Assembly (NCBI RefSeq): GCF_014395975.1
Contig: NZ_CP060714.1
Location: 2,976,001-3,040,000, forward strand
DNA length: 64,000 bases
Direction of reading: 5' to 3'
Source: Diaphorobacter ruginosibacter
GTDB lineage: Bacteria > Pseudomonadota > Gammaproteobacteria > Burkholderiales > Burkholderiaceae_C
Part shown: one piece after another, positions 60,902-64,000 of the stretch
How positions within the stretch are numbered: the first letter of the stretch is position 1
Layout of the letters: each line of letters starts with the position of its first letter
Made by a program: the position numbers and the translations under genes
The notes under the pieces: generated by a model
Seen by the model: only the letters and a program-made list of their open reading frames with translations
Told to the model about the DNA's origin: nothing
Database searches by the model: none

Positions 60902-61399
60902 TCACCCGCCGGTCGGCTCGAACAACAACTCTTCCAGTGGCTCCATGTCCGATGCTGCGATGGCTTCGCGCAACCTGGGCAGTAGCGCCACCAGGTCGTT
61001 GTAACCCGTGGTCTTTTCCAGCGCGCGCAGCAGCCGCAAGCCGCGCAGACCCAGTTTCACCACCAGCTCATCTGCCAGATAGTAGGCGCTGGTGTAGCGT
61101 CGACTTTGCTCGGCCGGGGAAAGTGAGGAATGGGGCGAGGTGGCGCGATCCCTGAGGGGTGCCACCGCGAGGGGCAAAGCGTCCGCGCTGTCCAGCAGGC
61201 CCGACTGAATCAGTCCCTGCACATCCTCGGCGCTCAGCGAGCCCGGCCCGGTCGCCGGCAGCAGGGCGGCTACCTGCGCCACGGTCTTGTGGCCATCGAA
61301 CAGGATGAAGGCCGTGCGCAGGCGTTGCGGCAGCAAGGGGTCGCGCGTCTTGAGGGCTTGGGTGCCGAGCTCCGTCTTCTTGAAGAGGGTGGTTTGCAT
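60902..61399 (-). CDS. Conserved-looking protein of unknown function
   Basis: A 165-residue soluble protein with no signal or membrane segment. The N-terminal part ('LLPQRLRTAFILFDGHKTVA' then 'VAALLPATGPG') resembles a winged-helix-like segment, and the C-terminal part is helical ('LGLRGLRLLRALEKTTGYND'). I do not recognise a named family. The ATG at 61399 is used; an upstream alternative start lacks a clear ribosome site. It stands alone, 122 bases before the sigma-factor gene on the same strand. Confidence 0.6.
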   Translation of the reverse strand: MQTTLFKKTELGTQALKTRDPLLPQRLRTAFILFDGHKTVAQVAALLPATGPGSLSAEDVQGLIQSGLLDSADALPLAVAPLRDRATSPHSSLSPAEQSRRYTSAYYLADELVVKLGLRGLRLLRALEKTTGYNDLVALLPRLREAIAASDMEPLEELLFEPTGG

Positions 61400-61515
61400 G
61401 GTTTCCAGACTATCGAAATACGCCGATCGCAGTGACCGCAAGGAAGCCCGGAACAAGGAATGTGGCTCCCACGCTCCCCCGTTGGAGTACCAGGCTTCCG
61501 CGGGCCGTGCCGCGA

Positions 61516-62538
61516 TCAGAAGCGGTGGCGAATGCCGAAGCCCACGCTCGTACCGTTGCCGAAGTTCGTGATCTTGTCGTGCATCACGATGGCATAGACG
61601 TCGGTGCGCTTGGAGAGATCGTAGTTGTAGCCTAGCGAAACGGTGTTGCGCTTGGCGTCGGACTGGTCGAGCTTGGTCTGCGCCCAGGCTGCCATGATCC
61701 GGCTGTTGGCTGCCAGCGGAACCGTGGCGCCCAGAGAAGCCGTCTTGCCCTTGAAGCCGTCGTTCTTCCCCTTGGTCTGCCCGTAGGTGGCGTAGGCCTT
61801 CACTACGCTGAAGTCATAGGCAGCACCCAACATCCAGTTCTTGCGTCCATCCGGCAACACGGCGGGGACCGGATCGGACATGCCGACGTCTTCGTAGAAG
61901 GCCGTCATGCTCAGCGGACCGCTAAAGTACAGCACGTTGAGGCCGACGTTCTTCTTGCTGCTCTTGTCGGCCTGCTCACCGAATTGGTAGTGCAGGTTGG
62001 CCTTCAGTCCGTTGAAGTCAGGAGTGCTATAGATCACCTGGTTCGACCATCCGGTATCGGAGGGATTGGTACCCTTCCAGCCCGATGCGTTGAACAGCGA
62101 TACGTTCTGGTGCAGCACCAGAGGCGAGAACGTGAATGAGTCGCCATAGGGGTTGAACAGAATGGTGGGCAGGAAGTTGGGTGCAACGCTGCGGCCCAGC
62201 AACACGCGGCCAAAGCCGCCGCTCAGCGCCAGATAGGCATCCCGCGAAAAGAACGGGTCGCCATCGAAGCGGCCGGGCGTGCCGGTGTCGCCACGGAAAA
62301 ATGCATTCAACGCGAACTCGGCCTTCAGGCCGCCTCCCAGGTCTTCGCTACCCTGGAATCCAAACCACGAGGTGGTCATGCCGCCGCTGTTGACAGCATG
62401 GGTGCGGCCGCTGTCTCCGGGTTTTTTCATCGAGCCGATATACATGTCCGCCAGGCCCGTGATCCGCACGTTCGATTGCGCTTGCGCAGCACTGGCACAC
62501 GCCGCAGCGGCGGCCAGCACTAGCAGAGTCTTTTTCAT
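61516..62538 (-). CDS. General porin (Gram-negative trimeric type), second copy
   Basis: Outer-membrane porin of 340 residues. It has a signal peptide (MKKTLLVLAAAAACASAAQA-QSNVRITG), the constriction-loop region 'GFQGSEDLGGGLKAEFALNA', 'GFGRVLLGRSVAPNF' and a C-terminal phenylalanine ('VGFGIRHRF'). The ATG at 62538 is preferred to one six bases upstream because AAAGGA sits at better spacing. It is distantly related to the porin at 35912. Substrate preference is unknown. Confidence 0.93.
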   Translation of the reverse strand: MKKTLLVLAAAAACASAAQAQSNVRITGLADMYIGSMKKPGDSGRTHAVNSGGMTTSWFGFQGSEDLGGGLKAEFALNAFFRGDTGTPGRFDGDPFFSRDAYLALSGGFGRVLLGRSVAPNFLPTILFNPYGDSFTFSPLVLHQNVSLFNASGWKGTNPSDTGWSNQVIYSTPDFNGLKANLHYQFGEQADKSSKKNVGLNVLYFSGPLSMTAFYEDVGMSDPVPAVLPDGRKNWMLGAAYDFSVVKAYATYGQTKGKNDGFKGKTASLGATVPLAANSRIMAAWAQTKLDQSDAKRNTVSLGYNYDLSKRTDVYAIVMHDKITNFGNGTSVGFGIRHRF

Positions 62539-63069
62539 ACCCATCCTTTGTTATGCATGTGGAATGTGATCGGGTCTGGTACCGGTGTACTACCCGTATC
62601 ACGAGTCACTTTGCATGACGATGGAACACGCCTTTCATAGAAGTTACCCAAGTGTTGCTTCAAGACCGCAATCGAATCCGACGGGCCGGTTTGCCTGCCG
62701 GACACCTTTTTGCGCGCCCTGCCCTGCGCCATCGACAGGCTCGCAATTTTCCGGTCGTGCCTACATCACACACGGAACGAGGAAGCGATGAATCCCATTG
62801 AAATAGCACGCCGATGAACCAGGCCCAGGCTTTGCGCGGCGGTACCCCCTCGTTGCTGGCAACCAAGGTGGTGCATGCAACCCTGTCTGTGGATGGCCGT
62901 GCGGCAGGCATCGGAAGGAGTCGGGCTGTTCCTGGATATGTCGGTGCCGTGCGCGCACACGGTGCGGCAGCGTGGCTTTGCATAACGGTTATTCCACCAT
63001 GGAATTGCAATGCAGCGAGGCGATATGGTTGCAGCGGGGTGGTTCCCGGTTTGGCCCATCTGTATGCCT
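62539..63069. other. Intergenic stretch, no supported gene
   Basis: 531 bases between the second porin and the aminotransferase-domain gene on the same strand. It should hold the porin promoter. Open frames on both strands are short and show no recognisable motif; no strong terminator was found. Confidence 0.5.
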
Positions 63070-64000
63070 TCATCGGCCCCGGAACTGCGCCAGCAGGTGA
63101 CCCAGGATCTTCCAGGCCTTGGGTTGCTCCACCATGGGAACGGGAATACGCAGCATGCTGCCTGCCGCCTGGCGTGGCGAGAACAACAGGCCCGGCGCCA
63201 GCAACAGGCCCTGCGCCGCAGCGTGACGGGCCAGCACCTCCGAGTCCATGCCGCAATCCACCCAGGCGAACATGCCGGCCTGCGGTTCGTGCTGCGCACG
63301 GCAGTCAAGGTTTTCCAGCATACGCAGGCAACGGTTGCGCGCGCGGTCCACGCGCTCGCGCAGGCGATCCACGTGCTTGCGGTACTGGCCATCGGCGAGT
63401 ACGCGGTGCACGACCTGTTCGCCCGGAAGTGCCGTGGTCAGGCCGCCCAGTAGTTTCAGATCGGTCAACCGCCGGATCAGGTCCCCATGGGCTGCCACAT
63501 AACCTACGCGCAGGCTGCCAGCCAGCGTCTTGGAATAGCCGCCCACCAGCAGCACGCGTTGCAAACGGTCCATGGCGGCCAGGCGCACGGGCACGCCTGG
63601 CAGGAAGTCAGAATAGGTATCGTCCTCCGCCAGATAGAAGTCATGGCGCTCGGCAATGCGCAGCACCTCGTGTGCCACCCCGGCAGACAGGGTCTGCCCC
63701 GTGGGGTTGTGCACGGCGGTGTTCAGGATGAACAGGCGGGGCTGATGCTGGCGGGCCAGCCGCTCCAGGGCCTCCACGTCGGGGCCACCGGGCAGACGGG
63801 GCACGCCGACCACGTTCACACCCAGGGCATTGAGCCGGCCGAAGACCAGGAACCAGCCGGGGTCCTCGACCAGGACCGTGTCGCCGGCGCGCACCAGGCT
63901 GCGCACAATCAGATCCAGCCCCTGCGTGGCCCCGGACACGGTCATCAGGTGGTCCTCTGGGTGGGCAGGCACGTCCTGGGCCTGCAGCACGGAGGCGATC
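63070..64000 (-). CDS. PLP-dependent aminotransferase domain, probably a MocR regulator (partial)
   Basis: C-terminal 310 or so residues of a fold-type I aminotransferase-like protein; the 5' end lies beyond the right edge, and the frame is open to base 64000. Visible are 'TVSGATQGLDLIVRSLVRAG', 'VHNPTGQTLS', the cofactor aspartate region 'LAEDDTYSDF' and the Schiff-base lysine in 'GGYSKTLAGSLRVGY'. The sequence style ('EDDTYSDF', 'YRKHVDRLRERV') fits the effector domain of MocR/GntR regulators. A free aminotransferase cannot be excluded without the N-terminus. Confidence 0.85.
   Translation of the reverse strand, partial: IASVLQAQDVPAHPEDHLMTVSGATQGLDLIVRSLVRAGDTVLVEDPGWFLVFGRLNALGVNVVGVPRLPGGPDVEALERLARQHQPRLFILNTAVHNPTGQTLSAGVAHEVLRIAERHDFYLAEDDTYSDFLPGVPVRLAAMDRLQRVLLVGGYSKTLAGSLRVGYVAAHGDLIRRLTDLKLLGGLTTALPGEQVVHRVLADGQYRKHVDRLRERVDRARNRCLRMLENLDCRAQHEPQAGMFAWVDCGMDSEVLARHAAAQGLLLAPGLLFSPRQAAGSMLRIPVPMVEQPKAWKILGHLLAQFRGR

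Overview
The window is high-GC DNA from a Gram-negative betaproteobacterium of the order Burkholderiales, most likely Comamonadaceae (for example Comamonas, Delftia or Acidovorax). The inference rests on two orphan Bug-type solute receptors, two Burkholderiales-type general porins, three BKACE (DUF849) enzymes, many LysR and AraC regulators, and a nap-ccm/NorR denitrification block. No rRNA, tRNA, CRISPR array, intact insertion sequence or phage was seen.

Layout. 1-2093: a secreted kelch-repeat protein, cut by the left edge and frameshifted in a C6 run. 2734-8530: small genes (GNAT, ABM, PaiB) divergent from a MocR regulator, then a LysR regulator divergent from a periplasmic metallo-beta-lactamase-fold protein and a DsbA-like protein. 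8830-20161: an exact FNR box followed by napEDABC and ccmABCDEFGHI, which look like one operon for periplasmic nitrate reduction and the cytochrome c maturation it needs. 20181-24912: norB (quinol NO reductase) and a RIC iron-sulfur repair protein behind a sigma-54 promoter and three NorR boxes, divergent from norR. 24940-28656: a LysR regulator and an IorAB-type molybdenum hydroxylase.

28749-54792 is a 26 kb accessory catabolic region built from repeated parts: three BKACE enzymes, two AraC regulators, two close MFS paralogues (one frameshifted), two Bug receptors, and single copies of acyl-CoA ligase, TauD-type dioxygenase, quinone oxidoreductase, Rieske ferredoxin, SDR, FAH-family hydrolase, extradiol-type dioxygenase and TfdB-like flavin monooxygenase. 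The most interesting unit is 49907-54575. There, ring hydroxylation, extradiol cleavage, FAH-type C-C hydrolysis and BKACE chemistry are encoded in one tight run opposite a TetR regulator, which suggests an uncharacterised aromatic degradation route.

55375-60780 is an iron-uptake block with FecI/FecR surface signalling, a TonB receptor with an STN domain, a PepSY membrane protein and a Fur-like box. 60902-64000 holds an unrecognised protein, a second general porin and an aminotransferase-domain protein cut by the right edge.

Two genes, at 139-144 and 43732-43736, are each broken by what looks like one missing base in a C/G run. Either the assembly has homopolymer errors or these are real recent mutations.
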